Source: Kitasatospora sp. MMS16-BH015
Lineage (GTDB): Bacteria; Actinomycetota; Actinomycetes; Streptomycetales; Streptomycetaceae
DNA: 64,000 nucleotides
Assembly: GCF_002943525.1 (NCBI RefSeq)
Contig: NZ_CP025394.1
Coordinates: 4,836,001-4,900,000, forward strand
Reading direction: 5' to 3'
Shown here piece after piece: positions 32,190 through 40,811 of the stretch. Each line of letters begins with the position of its first letter. Positions within the stretch are counted from its first letter, which is position 1. Position numbers and translations under genes: made by a program. The notes beneath the pieces were generated by a model that was not told where the DNA came from, did no database searches, and saw only the letters and a program-made list of their open reading frames with translations.

Positions 32190-32960
32190 ATGCAATTCGA
32201 CCTGACCGGCCGCAAGGCGGTCGTCACCGGAGCCGGCAGCGGGATCGGCTTGGCCTGCGTGCGGGCGCTCGCCGCGGCCGGTGCCGAGGTGCTCGGCGGC
32301 TCCCGCACCGTGGGCCCGGAGCTGCTCGAGGCCACCCCGCACACCCTCCAGGTGGACCTGGCCGCCGAGGACGGCGCGCAGACCCTGGTGAAGCACGCGC
32401 TCGCCGAGTTCGGCGGTGTCGACATCCTGGTCAACAACGTCGGCGGCGGCGTGAAGCTGGCCGCCGGCTTCCTCGACATCGACGACGACACCTGGCGCGA
32501 GGCGTTCGGACTGAACGTCCTCACCGCCGTCCGCACCACCCGCGAGGCGCTGCCCAGCCTCGTCGAGCGCCGGGGCGCCGTCATCAACATCGGATCGATC
32601 AACGCCACCCTCGCCGACCCCCGGCTGGGCCACTACTCGGCCGCCAAGGCCGCGCTCGCCAGCGTCGGCAAGTCGCTCTCCGCCGAGTTCAGCCCGCTGG
32701 GCGTCCGGGTCAACACCATCTCGCCCGGGCCGGTGCGCACGCGGGTCTGGACCAACCCCGAGACGGCCAAGAGCGCCGGGCTCACGCCCGAGGAGTTCAT
32801 CGCCGCCGTGCCGAAGATGACCGGCCTGGCCACCGGCCGGATCATCGAACCCGAGGAGGTCGCCACCCTGGTCGTGCTGCTGGCCTCCGGCAAGGTGCCC
32901 AGCATCACCGGCTCCGACTACTCGATCGACGCGGGGATGAGCCGCCCCGCGCTCCGCTGA
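32190..32960 (+). CDS. SDR-family oxidoreductase (4)
   Basis: A 256-residue classical SDR. Cofactor site VVTGAGSGIGLACVRAL, NNVG, Ser in INIGSINATL, catalytic YSAAK, and the SDYSIDAGMSRPALR C-terminus. ATG after ACAGGAGAAC. It is the last gene of the transcript that begins with the second TenA-like protein and is followed by a strong hairpin. Similar enzymes reduce or oxidise alcohols of aromatic polyketides; the direction is not known. Confidence 0.87.
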   Translation: MQFDLTGRKAVVTGAGSGIGLACVRALAAAGAEVLGGSRTVGPELLEATPHTLQVDLAAEDGAQTLVKHALAEFGGVDILVNNVGGGVKLAAGFLDIDDDTWREAFGLNVLTAVRTTREALPSLVERRGAVINIGSINATLADPRLGHYSAAKAALASVGKSLSAEFSPLGVRVNTISPGPVRTRVWTNPETAKSAGLTPEEFIAAVPKMTGLATGRIIEPEEVATLVVLLASGKVPSITGSDYSIDAGMSRPALR

Positions 32961-32970
32961 CCGACAAGCT

Positions 32971-33008
32971 GACGGGCCCTCCGGCGGACATCCGCCGGAG
33001 GGCCCGTC
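32971..33008. terminator. bidirectional hairpin
   Basis: A perfect 18-base stem (32971-32988 with 32991-33008), between the convergent stops of the SDR and the exporter. Confidence 0.75.
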
Positions 33009-33039
33009 GCGTGGCCGGCTCCTCGTGTGGCCGGCTGAG

Positions 33040-34548
33040 CTACCGGGCCCGGCTGTCCACCGGCACCCGCGCGGGGAGGCTCCGGTCCGGACGCGGCCCC
33101 GTGGTGCGGCCGCGCATCAGGACGGCCGTCGCGCAGGCGGCCGCCAGCAGGCCGGCGGCGAGCCAGAACGTCACCTTCAGCGCGCCGTCGGCATCGCCCG
33201 GGGCGTCGCCCAGGACGCTGAAGAACACCGTGCCCAGCAGGGCGTACCCGATGCTGTTGCCCAACTGCTGGAAGGAGTTGAGCAGGCCGGAGGCCGCGCC
33301 GGTCTCGGGGACGGAGACCATGGCGAGGGCGAGGTTGAAGTACGGGGTCAGCACCCCGCCCATGCCCAGGCCGAGCAGCACCAGCGGGACGAGCAGCTGC
33401 CAGGTGGTGACCGCGGGGCCGGCCGACACCACGGCGATCACGCCCACGGCCCCGGCGACCAGCAGGGCGAGTCCGCCCTGGAGCATCCGCAGGCCGCTCC
33501 AGCGACGGGCCAGCAGCGCACCGGCGGCGGCGGAGCCCACGGCGGAGCCGAGCGTCCACGGCACCATGGCCAGGCCGGCGCCCAGGGCGGTGAAGCCGTG
33601 CGCGGTCTGGAGCTGCACCATGAGGGCGAACATCATGCCGCTCAGGGCCACGTAGTACAGCACACCGACCACGAGCGCGGCGACGAACCGGCCGTTGCGC
33701 ATCAGCCCCGGCTCGATCAGCGGCACCCGGCCCGCCCGGGCCCGGCGGCTCTGGTGCAGGCCCAGGACGGCCAGCACCGGCACCGAGGCGGCCATGCTGA
33801 CGAAGCACCAGGCCGGCCAGCCCGCCGTGCGCCCCTGCATCAGCGGGTAGGCGACCAGGACCATCGCCCCGACGGCCAGCACCGTGCCGATCCAGTCGAG
33901 CCGGCGCGTCCCCAGCCGGACCTCGGGCCGGACCTCGGGCCGGACGTCGGGCACGTATCTGGCCGCGCCGAGGACCGCGACCAGACCGAGCGGCACGTTG
34001 ACGAAGAACACGGCCCGCCAGCCCAGGCCGAACAGGTCTCCGGTGGCCAGCGCGCCGCCCAGGACCGGCGCGACGATCGCCGCCAGGCCGACCACCGGGC
34101 CCATCATGCCGATGGCCTTGGGCAGATCGCGCGGCGGGAAGAGCTCGCGCATGATGCCCAGGCCCTGCGGGACCATCACGGCGGCGCACGCGCCCTGGAC
34201 GATCCGGACGGCGATGACCATCTCGACGTTGACGGACAGCCCGGCCAGCAGCGAGGCGAGGGTGAACCCGGCGGTGCCGACCAGGAGCATCCGCCGGCGG
34301 CCGAAGACGTCCCCCAGCCGCCCGCCGGTGATCAGCAGCGAGGCGAAGGCGAGGGTGTATCCGGCGGCCATCCACTGGAGGTCGAGGTAGCTGCCGTGCA
34401 GACCGGTGCGGATCACCGGGGCGACGGTGTTGACCATCATCCCGTCGAGCAGGTCCATGCAGTGCGTGATGAGGATCGCGGTGAGTGCGAACCAGCGCAG
34501 TCGGCCGACGGCCGCTTCGGCGCTCGCCCGCGGAGCGGGGACGGTCAT
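33040..34548 (-). CDS. DHA2-family MFS exporter (2)
   Basis: A 502-residue 14-helix drug:H+ antiporter. Motif A ITGGRLGDVFGRRRMLL, helix-1 HCMDLLDGMMVNTVAPVI, GGALATGDLFGLGWRAVFF loop. The cytoplasmic linker has a short tandem repeat, PDVRPEVRPEVRLG, encoded by three copies of a 12-base unit at about 33914-33950. ATG 34548 was chosen as the last Met before the family N-terminus. Product export or resistance is the likely role; it is under its own SARP-like repeat. Confidence 0.87.
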   Translation of the reverse strand: MTVPAPRASAEAAVGRLRWFALTAILITHCMDLLDGMMVNTVAPVIRTGLHGSYLDLQWMAAGYTLAFASLLITGGRLGDVFGRRRMLLVGTAGFTLASLLAGLSVNVEMVIAVRIVQGACAAVMVPQGLGIMRELFPPRDLPKAIGMMGPVVGLAAIVAPVLGGALATGDLFGLGWRAVFFVNVPLGLVAVLGAARYVPDVRPEVRPEVRLGTRRLDWIGTVLAVGAMVLVAYPLMQGRTAGWPAWCFVSMAASVPVLAVLGLHQSRRARAGRVPLIEPGLMRNGRFVAALVVGVLYYVALSGMMFALMVQLQTAHGFTALGAGLAMVPWTLGSAVGSAAAGALLARRWSGLRMLQGGLALLVAGAVGVIAVVSAGPAVTTWQLLVPLVLLGLGMGGVLTPYFNLALAMVSVPETGAASGLLNSFQQLGNSIGYALLGTVFFSVLGDAPGDADGALKVTFWLAAGLLAAACATAVLMRGRTTGPRPDRSLPARVPVDSRAR

Positions 34549-34611
34549 GGGAAGCCTTTCGACGAACAGGGCCTGAATTCGCGCGAACTGTTCCCCCGTC
34601 CGCTGCAGAAC

Positions 34612-34640
34612 CGGTCGAGAACCCGTGGAGAACGACCTCG
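34612..34640 (-). promoter_or_regulatory. SARP-type heptamers upstream of exporter 2
   Basis: Minus strand CGAGGTC, TCCACGG and TCGACCG begin at 34640, 34629 and 34618. Each is followed by the same GTTC spacer, giving a regular 11-base repeat 64 bases before the start. Confidence 0.55.
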
Positions 34641-34652
34641 GCGGCGATGTGC

Positions 34653-34703
34653 TCCAGCGGCGCTCCAGCGCGGTCCGAGCCGCCGTCGAGTGCCCTTCCC
34701 GAG
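34653..34703 (+). promoter_or_regulatory. five-heptamer SARP-type array upstream of SDR 5
   Basis: TCCAGCG (34653), TCCAGCG (34664), CCGAGCC (34675), TCGAGTG (34686) and TCCCGAG (34697): five heptamers in exact 11-base register, ending 57 bases before the ATG. It is the longest array in the window. Confidence 0.65.
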
Positions 34704-34759
34704 GGTGGGTGCCCGGCCCGGCTGTTGGGTGCCGCATCGCAGGAGCACGAGGGAGCGTC

Positions 34760-35512
34760 ATGGATCTGGGATTGGCCGACAAGAGGGTGCTGATCACCGG
34801 CGCCACGAGGGGGATAGGCCGGGCGACGGCGAAGGCGTTCGCCCAGGAGGGCGCGCGGACCGCGATCACCTACCACCGTTCCGAGGCCGCCGCCAAGGAA
34901 CTGGTCGAGGAGCTCGGCGGCCCGGAGCGCGCCTGCGCGCTGCCCTACGACCTCGCTGATCCGGTGTCGATCGCGGACGCGGTACGCGCCGTGGAGGAGC
35001 GCTGGGGCGGGGTCGACGTGGTGGTCGCCAACGCCCAGACCTGGGTGTGGATGAACCCCGAGGACATGGTGCCCTACCAGGACTTCCCGATGGACTTCTG
35101 GCTCTCCCGCTACCGGGAGAACGTCGAAGGACACCTGTGGACGGTGCGTCAGGCCCTGGGCGGCATGCGGGAACGGGGCTGGGGGCGGATCGTGCTGCTC
35201 TCCTCGGTCACCGCGACCCACGGCAACCCGGGCTCGGAGATCTACAGCGCGGCCAAGGCCTCCCTGCACGGCTTCGTGCGCGGGCTCATGTGGACGGGTG
35301 ACGGCGTGCTGGCCAACGTGGTCGCGCCCGGCGGCACCATCACCGAGAGCCTGGAGGCGGTGGACCCCGCGCTGCTGGCGAAGGCCGTGGCGGAGACCCC
35401 CAGCGGCCGCCTGACCACCGCCGACGAGGTGGCCCGGCTGATCGTCTTCCTCGGTTCGGAGGCGAACGGGAACATCAGCGGTCAGGTCATCCACCCGGCC
35501 GGCGGGCGCTGA
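34760..35512 (+). CDS. SDR-family oxidoreductase (5)
   Basis: A 250-residue classical SDR with cofactor site VLITGATRGIGRATAKAF, VANAQTW in place of the NNAG motif, Ser in VLLSSVTATHG and catalytic YSAAK. The altered NAG region and a bulky aromatic insertion (TWVWMNPEDM) suggest a large planar substrate. ATG 34760 is preceded by GAGGGAGCG. It is a single gene under the five-heptamer array, followed by the beta-helix gene. Confidence 0.86.
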   Translation: MDLGLADKRVLITGATRGIGRATAKAFAQEGARTAITYHRSEAAAKELVEELGGPERACALPYDLADPVSIADAVRAVEERWGGVDVVVANAQTWVWMNPEDMVPYQDFPMDFWLSRYRENVEGHLWTVRQALGGMRERGWGRIVLLSSVTATHGNPGSEIYSAAKASLHGFVRGLMWTGDGVLANVVAPGGTITESLEAVDPALLAKAVAETPSGRLTTADEVARLIVFLGSEANGNISGQVIHPAGGR

Positions 35513-35585
35513 GCCGCACCGCCCGAGCCCCGCCCAGCCGGCCCTCGACCGGTTCCTCACAGCATTCACACCAAGGAGCATCAGC

Positions 35586-37121
35586 ATGATCAGAACGTGG
35601 AGATCGGCAAGAGTGGCGCTCGGCCTGTCGCTCTGTGCCGCGCCGGTCCTCGCCGCCGCGCCGGCGGGCGCGGCCACCGGCCACCAGTACTACGTCGACT
35701 GTGCCGCCGGGAGCGACGCGGCGGCCGGCACCTCGACCGGAGCCGCGTGGGCCACGCTGGCCAAGGTCAACACGGTCACCTTCCAGCCCGGTGACTCGAT
35801 ATCGCTGCGCAGCGGTGTCACCTGCACCGGCGTCCTGGCCCCGCACGGGTCCGGGACGGCGAGCGCGCCCATCACCGTCGGCTCGTACGGCGGCACGGCG
35901 CGCGCGGCCATCGACGGGGCGGGCGCCCGCGCGGCGGTGTTCCTGAACAACGTGCAGGGCTGGGAGCTCCGGAACCTGGACGTCTCGGACAAGGTCGCCG
36001 CGGACGGTACCGCGCGCACCGGGATCTACGTGCTGCTGACCGACTACGGCACGGGCAGCCACTACGTCGTCGACAACGTCAACGTGCACGACGTGACCGG
36101 CATCGACAGCACCGGCCCCGACGTCGAGGACAGCGGCGGCATCCTGCTCAAGGCCGCCGGTTCGGTCACCCCGACCGGCTTCGACGGCATCCGGGTCTCC
36201 AACAGCACCGTCACCAGGACGGAGGGCTACGGGATCGCCACCGAGTCGCAGTGGTCCAAGCGCGCGCTCTTCCCGGGCGGCGAGAACTCCTTCGTGCCGA
36301 TGACCAACGTGCGGATCACCGGGAACCACCTCGCCGACATGGGCGGCGACGGGGTCGTCGTCCAGAACGGCGTGAGCCCCTTGGTCGACCACAACGTGGT
36401 CGACGGCTTCGGCCTGCGGGCCACCGCGTACCACGCCGGCGTCTGGGTGTGGAACTCGGACCACGCCCTGCTGGAGTACAACGAGGCCTCCCACGGCGCG
36501 AGTTCGCCGCCGATGATGGCCTTCGACGTCGACGGTGCGGACTACGACGTCACCTACCAGTACAACTACAGCCACGACAACGGCGGTGGCTTCCTGGCCT
36601 TCTGCACCGCGCCGGGCCAGCTGTCCGACACCGCCACGATCCGCTACAACATCAGCCAGAACGACCACGACGCCACCTACAGCGGCTTCACCTTCCCGGT
36701 GATCTTCAACGGCTGCGGGGTCACCGAGACCAACCTGTCGGTCTACAACAACGTGGTGTACGCCCCGACCGCGAAGGCGATCGTCGGCAACTACGGGCAG
36801 ACCAACGTCTCGTACCGCAACAACATCTTCTACGGTGCTCAGGGCGGCTCGACCATCACCGACACGGTGAGCACCTTCGACCACAACCTCTACTACAACA
36901 TCAACCCCGTGCCGGCCGGTGACAAGCACGCGGTGACGGCGAACCCGCTGTTCGCCGCCGCCGGTACCGGCAAGCTCGGGTACCGCCTGACCTGCGGCTC
37001 GCCGGCGATCGGCGCGGGCGTCCTGATCACCAACCAGGGCGGCAGCGACTGCTCCGGCAACCCGGTCGCCGCGTGCGCCGCGCCGAACATCGGTGCCTCC
37101 CAGGAGGCGTGCGCCCAGTAG
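35586..37121 (+). CDS. secreted right-handed parallel beta-helix protein
   Basis: A 511-residue protein with a signal peptide (basic MIRTWRSARVALGLSLC start, hydrophobic core, AAAPAGAATG cleavage region near residue 30). The rest is a repeating strand pattern of the pectate-lyase/polygalacturonase superfold: NNVQGWELRNLDVSD, VDNVNVHDVTG, IRVSNSTVTRT, VRITGNHLADMGGDGV, LEYNEASHG, YNNVVYA. No catalytic set was recognised. ATG follows AAGGAGCATC. It is the only clearly extracellular enzyme-like gene in the cluster and may be an unrelated passenger, a polysaccharide-active protein, or take part in late product handling outside the cell. Confidence 0.82.
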   Translation: MIRTWRSARVALGLSLCAAPVLAAAPAGAATGHQYYVDCAAGSDAAAGTSTGAAWATLAKVNTVTFQPGDSISLRSGVTCTGVLAPHGSGTASAPITVGSYGGTARAAIDGAGARAAVFLNNVQGWELRNLDVSDKVAADGTARTGIYVLLTDYGTGSHYVVDNVNVHDVTGIDSTGPDVEDSGGILLKAAGSVTPTGFDGIRVSNSTVTRTEGYGIATESQWSKRALFPGGENSFVPMTNVRITGNHLADMGGDGVVVQNGVSPLVDHNVVDGFGLRATAYHAGVWVWNSDHALLEYNEASHGASSPPMMAFDVDGADYDVTYQYNYSHDNGGGFLAFCTAPGQLSDTATIRYNISQNDHDATYSGFTFPVIFNGCGVTETNLSVYNNVVYAPTAKAIVGNYGQTNVSYRNNIFYGAQGGSTITDTVSTFDHNLYYNINPVPAGDKHAVTANPLFAAAGTGKLGYRLTCGSPAIGAGVLITNQGGSDCSGNPVAACAAPNIGASQEACAQ

Positions 37122-37141
37122 CACCGGTGAGGCGGGACCGG

Positions 37142-37175
37142 ACGGGGGGCGGGTCGGTGACGACCCGCCCCCCGT
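37142..37175. terminator. bidirectional hairpin
   Basis: A perfect 15-base stem (37142-37156 with 37161-37175) and GTGA loop, between convergent stops. Confidence 0.72.
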
Positions 37176-37203
37176 TGCGTCCTGCTCAGCCGTTCCGTCC
37201 TGC

Positions 37204-38418
37204 TCAGCCCTCGGCCTTCTTGATCGACCACTGCGCGATCCGCATGGACATCTCCACGCCCTCCGTCGCGTACTCGACCATCGCCTCCTGGTACTCCGCC
37301 ACCGCCGCGGCCAGCTCCCGCTCCCCCTGGTCGACCGCGGCCAGCAGCGCACTGAGCGCCTGGGCGTCGCGTACGGCGGTGTTCGCACCCACCCCGCCCG
37401 ACGGCGGCATCGCGTGCACCGCGTCACCGAGCGGCACCACCGGGCCGGTCTCCCAGGCCCGCACCGGCCGGGTGGCCCGCAGGGCGACGGCGAAGGTGGT
37501 CTCCGGCTGGGCGAAGGCGAAGATCTCCCGCAGGTCGGGGTGCCAGGCCTTGGTGCGGTCGACGACCAGCGCGCAGAGCTCCTCGCCGCTGAGGGCGAAG
37601 AACTCCTGGTCCTCGATGCCCAGATCGCTCCGGTGCACGTTGAACACCGACATGTAGTAGTCGTCGCTGTCGACCAGGCCCGCGTCCGGCCACAGCCGTG
37701 CGGCGGCCGCGGACGGGCGCTCGCGGAAGAGCATCGGCATCAGGCCGAGGTGGTGGCCGTCGGTGCCGATCACGTAGCTGAAGCGGTCCTGCAGCGCCGG
37801 CGGCAGACCGGCCGCGATCGCCGCGTCCCGGGGGATCCGGGAGAAGATGGTGCGTATCCCGAGGTCCTCCGGCACGTCCTGCGGCCGGAGCTGCGCGCGC
37901 ACCCGGGAGTTGGTGCCGTCCGCGGCCACCAGCACGTCGCCGGTCGCCTCGGTGCCGTCCTCGAAGTACGCCGTCACCCGCCCGTCGGCCGTCCGGTCCA
38001 GCCGCTGGAAGTTCTTCCCGAAGTGGACCACCTCCTCCAGGCCGGCCAGCAGGATCCGGCGCAGCGTCACCCGGTCGACGGCATCGATCTTGTCGGGCCG
38101 GCCGGCCCGCGGATCGTCGAAGCGCGGCGCCCACTGCTCGACCAGGTGCTCGTCGTAGGCGGCCAGCCCGCTGTCGTCCCGCGTGTTCGCCGTCGCGGCC
38201 AGCAACTGCGCCAGCGGGGCGGGCAGACAGGCCCGCAGGGCGGCCTCGCCCTCCGGGCTGATCCGCAGCCGGTAGCCCTGCCGACGGCCGTCGGCCGACT
38301 CGTCGCGCTCGTACACCTGCACGTCGACACCGGCCTGCCGCAGCCCCTGGGCCAGGCAGAGTCCGCCGATACCGCCGCCGATGACCAGGACCCGGATGGG
38401 TGATCGGCTTGTTCGCAT
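37204..38418 (-). CDS. FAD-dependent monooxygenase without thioredoxin domain (3)
   Basis: A 404-residue class A flavoprotein with FAD site RVLVIGGGIGGLCLAQGLRQ, DG motif in VLVAADGTNSRVRAQL and GD motif in PLGDAVHAMPPSGGVGANTA. It is closest in plan to the 449-residue enzyme at 16254. ATG 38418 is preferred, with GAGAGG eleven bases upstream; a GTG at 38430 sits right on that site. It is the sixth enzyme of this class in the cluster and is divergent from metK. Confidence 0.88.
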   Translation of the reverse strand: MRTSRSPIRVLVIGGGIGGLCLAQGLRQAGVDVQVYERDESADGRRQGYRLRISPEGEAALRACLPAPLAQLLAATANTRDDSGLAAYDEHLVEQWAPRFDDPRAGRPDKIDAVDRVTLRRILLAGLEEVVHFGKNFQRLDRTADGRVTAYFEDGTEATGDVLVAADGTNSRVRAQLRPQDVPEDLGIRTIFSRIPRDAAIAAGLPPALQDRFSYVIGTDGHHLGLMPMLFRERPSAAAARLWPDAGLVDSDDYYMSVFNVHRSDLGIEDQEFFALSGEELCALVVDRTKAWHPDLREIFAFAQPETTFAVALRATRPVRAWETGPVVPLGDAVHAMPPSGGVGANTAVRDAQALSALLAAVDQGERELAAAVAEYQEAMVEYATEGVEMSMRIAQWSIKKAEG

Positions 38419-38475
38419 GGCCGTCGACACCTCTCTTCACTACTGCGTACGGGACCCCGGCACAGTGCGCCGTGC

Positions 38476-38493
38476 CGCTCGGGTACGGCTCGA
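38476..38493 (-). promoter_or_regulatory. SARP-type heptamer pair upstream of FAD monooxygenase
   Basis: Minus strand TCGAGCC and CCGAGCG begin at 38493 and 38482, 11 bases apart, 57 bases before the ATG at 38418. Confidence 0.5.
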
Positions 38494-38515
38494 GGCGCCC
38501 GCCGGCCCTCCCGCT

Positions 38516-38544
38516 TCGACCCGGGCTTGAGCAGCCTTGGAGAG
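38516..38544 (+). promoter_or_regulatory. SARP-type triple heptamer upstream of metK
   Basis: TCGACCC (38516), TTGAGCA (38527) and TGGAGAG (38538), 11-base period, 58 bases before the GTG of metK. A further pair TCGGGTA/TCGAGGC sits at 38479/38490. It places the SAM cassette under the same type of control as the polyketide genes. Confidence 0.6.
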
Positions 38545-38602
38545 CGCCCTCCCAGCCTGTGCGGGCCCGACAGTCCGTGGCCGCCGACCATCCGGAGGAA
38601 CC

Positions 38603-39796
38603 GTGTCCCGTCGTCTCTTCACCTCGGAGTCCGTGACCGAGGGTCACCCCGACAAGATCGCCGATCAGATCAGCGACACCATCCTGGACGCCCTGCTCCA
38701 GCAGGCCCCGGCCTCCCGCGTCGCGGTCGAGACCCTGATCACCACCGGCCAGGTGCACATCGCCGGCGAGGTCACCACCAGCGCCTACGCGGACATCGCC
38801 AGCCTGGTGCGCGAGACCGTGCTCGCGATCGGCTACGACTCCTCGGCCAAGGGCTTCGACGGCGCCTCCTGCGGCGTCTCGGTCTCCATCGGCGCCCAGT
38901 CGCCCGACATCGCCCAGGGGGTGGACGCGGCGATCGAGACCCGGGTGGACGGCACGGAGGACTCGCTGGACCAGCAGGGCGCCGGCGACCAGGGCCTGAT
39001 GTTCGGCTACGCCTGCGACGAGACCCCCGAGCTGATGCCGCTGCCGATCCGGCTGGCCCACCGGCTCGCCGAGCGGCTCACCCGGGTCCGCAAGGACGGC
39101 ACGCTCCCGTACCTGCGCCCGGACGGCAAGACCCAGGTCACCATCGAGTACGACGGCGACCGGCCCGTGCGGCTCGACACCGTCGTGGTCTCCTCGCAGC
39201 ACGCCGCCGACATCGACCTCGACTCGCTGCTCGCCCCGGACATCCGCGAGTTCGTCGTGGAGCCGGTCCTCGCCGGGCTGGACCTGGACACCTCCGACTA
39301 CCGGCTGCTGGTCAACCCGACCGGGCGGTTCGAGATCGGCGGCCCGATGGGTGACGCCGGTCTGACCGGCCGCAAGATCATCGTGGACACCTACGGCGGC
39401 TACGCCCGCCACGGCGGCGGCGCGTTCTCGGGCAAGGACCCGTCCAAGGTGGACCGCTCGGCCGCGTACGCGATGCGCTGGGTCGCCAAGAACATCGTTG
39501 CGGCCGGGCTCGCCCGCCGGGCCGAGGTGCAGGTCGCGTACGCGATCGGCAAGGCCGAGCCGGTCGGTCTCTTCGTGGAGACCTTCGGGACGGAGACCGT
39601 GCCGGTGCTGAAGATCCAGGAGGCCGTCACCCAGGTCTTCGACCTGCGGCCGGCCGCGATCATCCGCGACCTCGACCTGCTGCGGCCGATCTACGCGCAG
39701 ACCGCCGCCTACGGCCACTTCGGCCGTGAGCTGCCCGACTTCACCTGGGAGCGCACCGACCGGGTGGAGAAGCTCCGCGCCGCCGTCCAGGGCTGA
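38603..39796 (+). CDS. metK: S-adenosylmethionine synthetase
   Basis: A 397-residue methionine adenosyltransferase making SAM from methionine and ATP. Family motifs: GHPDKIADQISD (ATP site), GAGDQGLMFGYA, GGGAFSGKDPSKVDRSAAY (phosphate loop), DLRPAAII. Full family length. GTG start after CGGAGGAA. First gene of a five-gene SAM-recycling cassette under a SARP-like array; such an extra copy in a cluster raises SAM supply for the methyltransferases. A separate housekeeping metK is expected in the genome. Confidence 0.97.
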   Translation: MSRRLFTSESVTEGHPDKIADQISDTILDALLQQAPASRVAVETLITTGQVHIAGEVTTSAYADIASLVRETVLAIGYDSSAKGFDGASCGVSVSIGAQSPDIAQGVDAAIETRVDGTEDSLDQQGAGDQGLMFGYACDETPELMPLPIRLAHRLAERLTRVRKDGTLPYLRPDGKTQVTIEYDGDRPVRLDTVVVSSQHAADIDLDSLLAPDIREFVVEPVLAGLDLDTSDYRLLVNPTGRFEIGGPMGDAGLTGRKIIVDTYGGYARHGGGAFSGKDPSKVDRSAAYAMRWVAKNIVAAGLARRAEVQVAYAIGKAEPVGLFVETFGTETVPVLKIQEAVTQVFDLRPAAIIRDLDLLRPIYAQTAAYGHFGRELPDFTWERTDRVEKLRAAVQG

Positions 39797-39863
39797 CCGA
39801 AAGCCCGCCGAACCGGAGCGACCGCCGCTCGCCGTCCTGCCACTGCCCCGAGGAGACACCGCT

Positions 39864-40811
39864 GTGCGTATTGCCGTCACCGGTTCGATCGCCACCGACC
39901 ATCTCATGGTCTACCCAGGACGCTTCGCCGACCAGCTGATCGAAGGCCGGCTCGACAAGGTGTCACTGTCGTTCCTCGCCGACGACCTGGAGGTCCGTCG
40001 CGGCGGGGTGGCGGCCAACATCGCGTTCGGGCTGGGCAGTCTGGGCCTGCGGCCCGTTCTGGTCGGCGCGGCCGGCCGCGACTTCGCCGAGTACCGGGTC
40101 TGGCTGGAGGCCGCCGGAGTCGACACCGAGTCCGTCCGGATCAGCGACTCCCGGCACACCGCCCGCTTCGTCTGCACCACCGACGCCGACCAGAACCAGA
40201 TCGCCACCTTCTACGCCGGAGCGATGTCCGAGGCCCGCGAGCTGACGCTGGCCCCGATCGCGGAGCGGGTCGGCGGCCTCGACCTGGTGGTGATCGCCCC
40301 CAACGACCCCGAGGCGATGATCCGGCACACGGACGAGTGCCGCGCCCTTGGCCTCTCCTTCGCCGCCGACCCCTCGCAGCAGCTCGCCCGCCTCGACCGG
40401 GCGGAGGTCCGGCGCCTGGTGGAGGGTGCGGACCTGCTGTTCACCAACGAGTACGAGGCGGCCCTGCTCCAGCAGCGATCCGGCTGGACGGAACATCAGG
40501 TCCTCGAGCAGGTCGGCACCTGGATCACCACCCACGGCGCGGACGGAGTCGTCATCGCTCGCTCGGACGCCCCGACGGTGACCGTCCCGGCCGTGCCCAC
40601 CGACCACGCCGCCGACCCCACCGGCGTCGGGGACGCCTTCCGGGCCGGCTTCCTGGCCGGTCTCAGCCGCCGGTGGCCGCCGGCGCAGGCGGCCCGCCTG
40701 GGCTGCGCGCTCGCCACCGAGGCCCTGCAGACGGTCGGCACCCAGGAGTACCGGATCACCCCGGCCGACCTGATCCGGCACGCCGCCGACGCACCGGTCG
40801 GCATCCGATGA
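39864..40811 (+). CDS. PfkB-family sugar/nucleoside kinase, probably adenosine kinase
   Basis: A 315-residue ribokinase-fold kinase. Signature 1 is RRGGVAANIAFGLGSLG, signature 2 is DPTGVGDAFRAGFLAG with the catalytic Asp in GVGDAF. Sequence alone gives PfkB family; the position between metK and metH, with SAH hydrolase in the same run, makes adenosine kinase the best reading: it removes the adenosine released from SAH and pulls hydrolysis forward. GTG start; stop overlaps metH by four bases. Confidence 0.85.
   Translation: MRIAVTGSIATDHLMVYPGRFADQLIEGRLDKVSLSFLADDLEVRRGGVAANIAFGLGSLGLRPVLVGAAGRDFAEYRVWLEAAGVDTESVRISDSRHTARFVCTTDADQNQIATFYAGAMSEARELTLAPIAERVGGLDLVVIAPNDPEAMIRHTDECRALGLSFAADPSQQLARLDRAEVRRLVEGADLLFTNEYEAALLQQRSGWTEHQVLEQVGTWITTHGADGVVIARSDAPTVTVPAVPTDHAADPTGVGDAFRAGFLAGLSRRWPPAQAARLGCALATEALQTVGTQEYRITPADLIRHAADAPVGIR

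Noticed and set aside
32918..35677. A 919-codon minus-strand frame opposite SDR 5 and the exporter
   Set aside because: Low-complexity Arg/Gly/Pro composition, out of frame with the exporter and antisense to SDR 5; a GC-rich shadow.
38419..38602. SAM riboswitch upstream of metK
   Set aside because: The 184-base gap is explained by two SARP-type arrays and no SAM-I or SAM-II type core could be recognised by eye.
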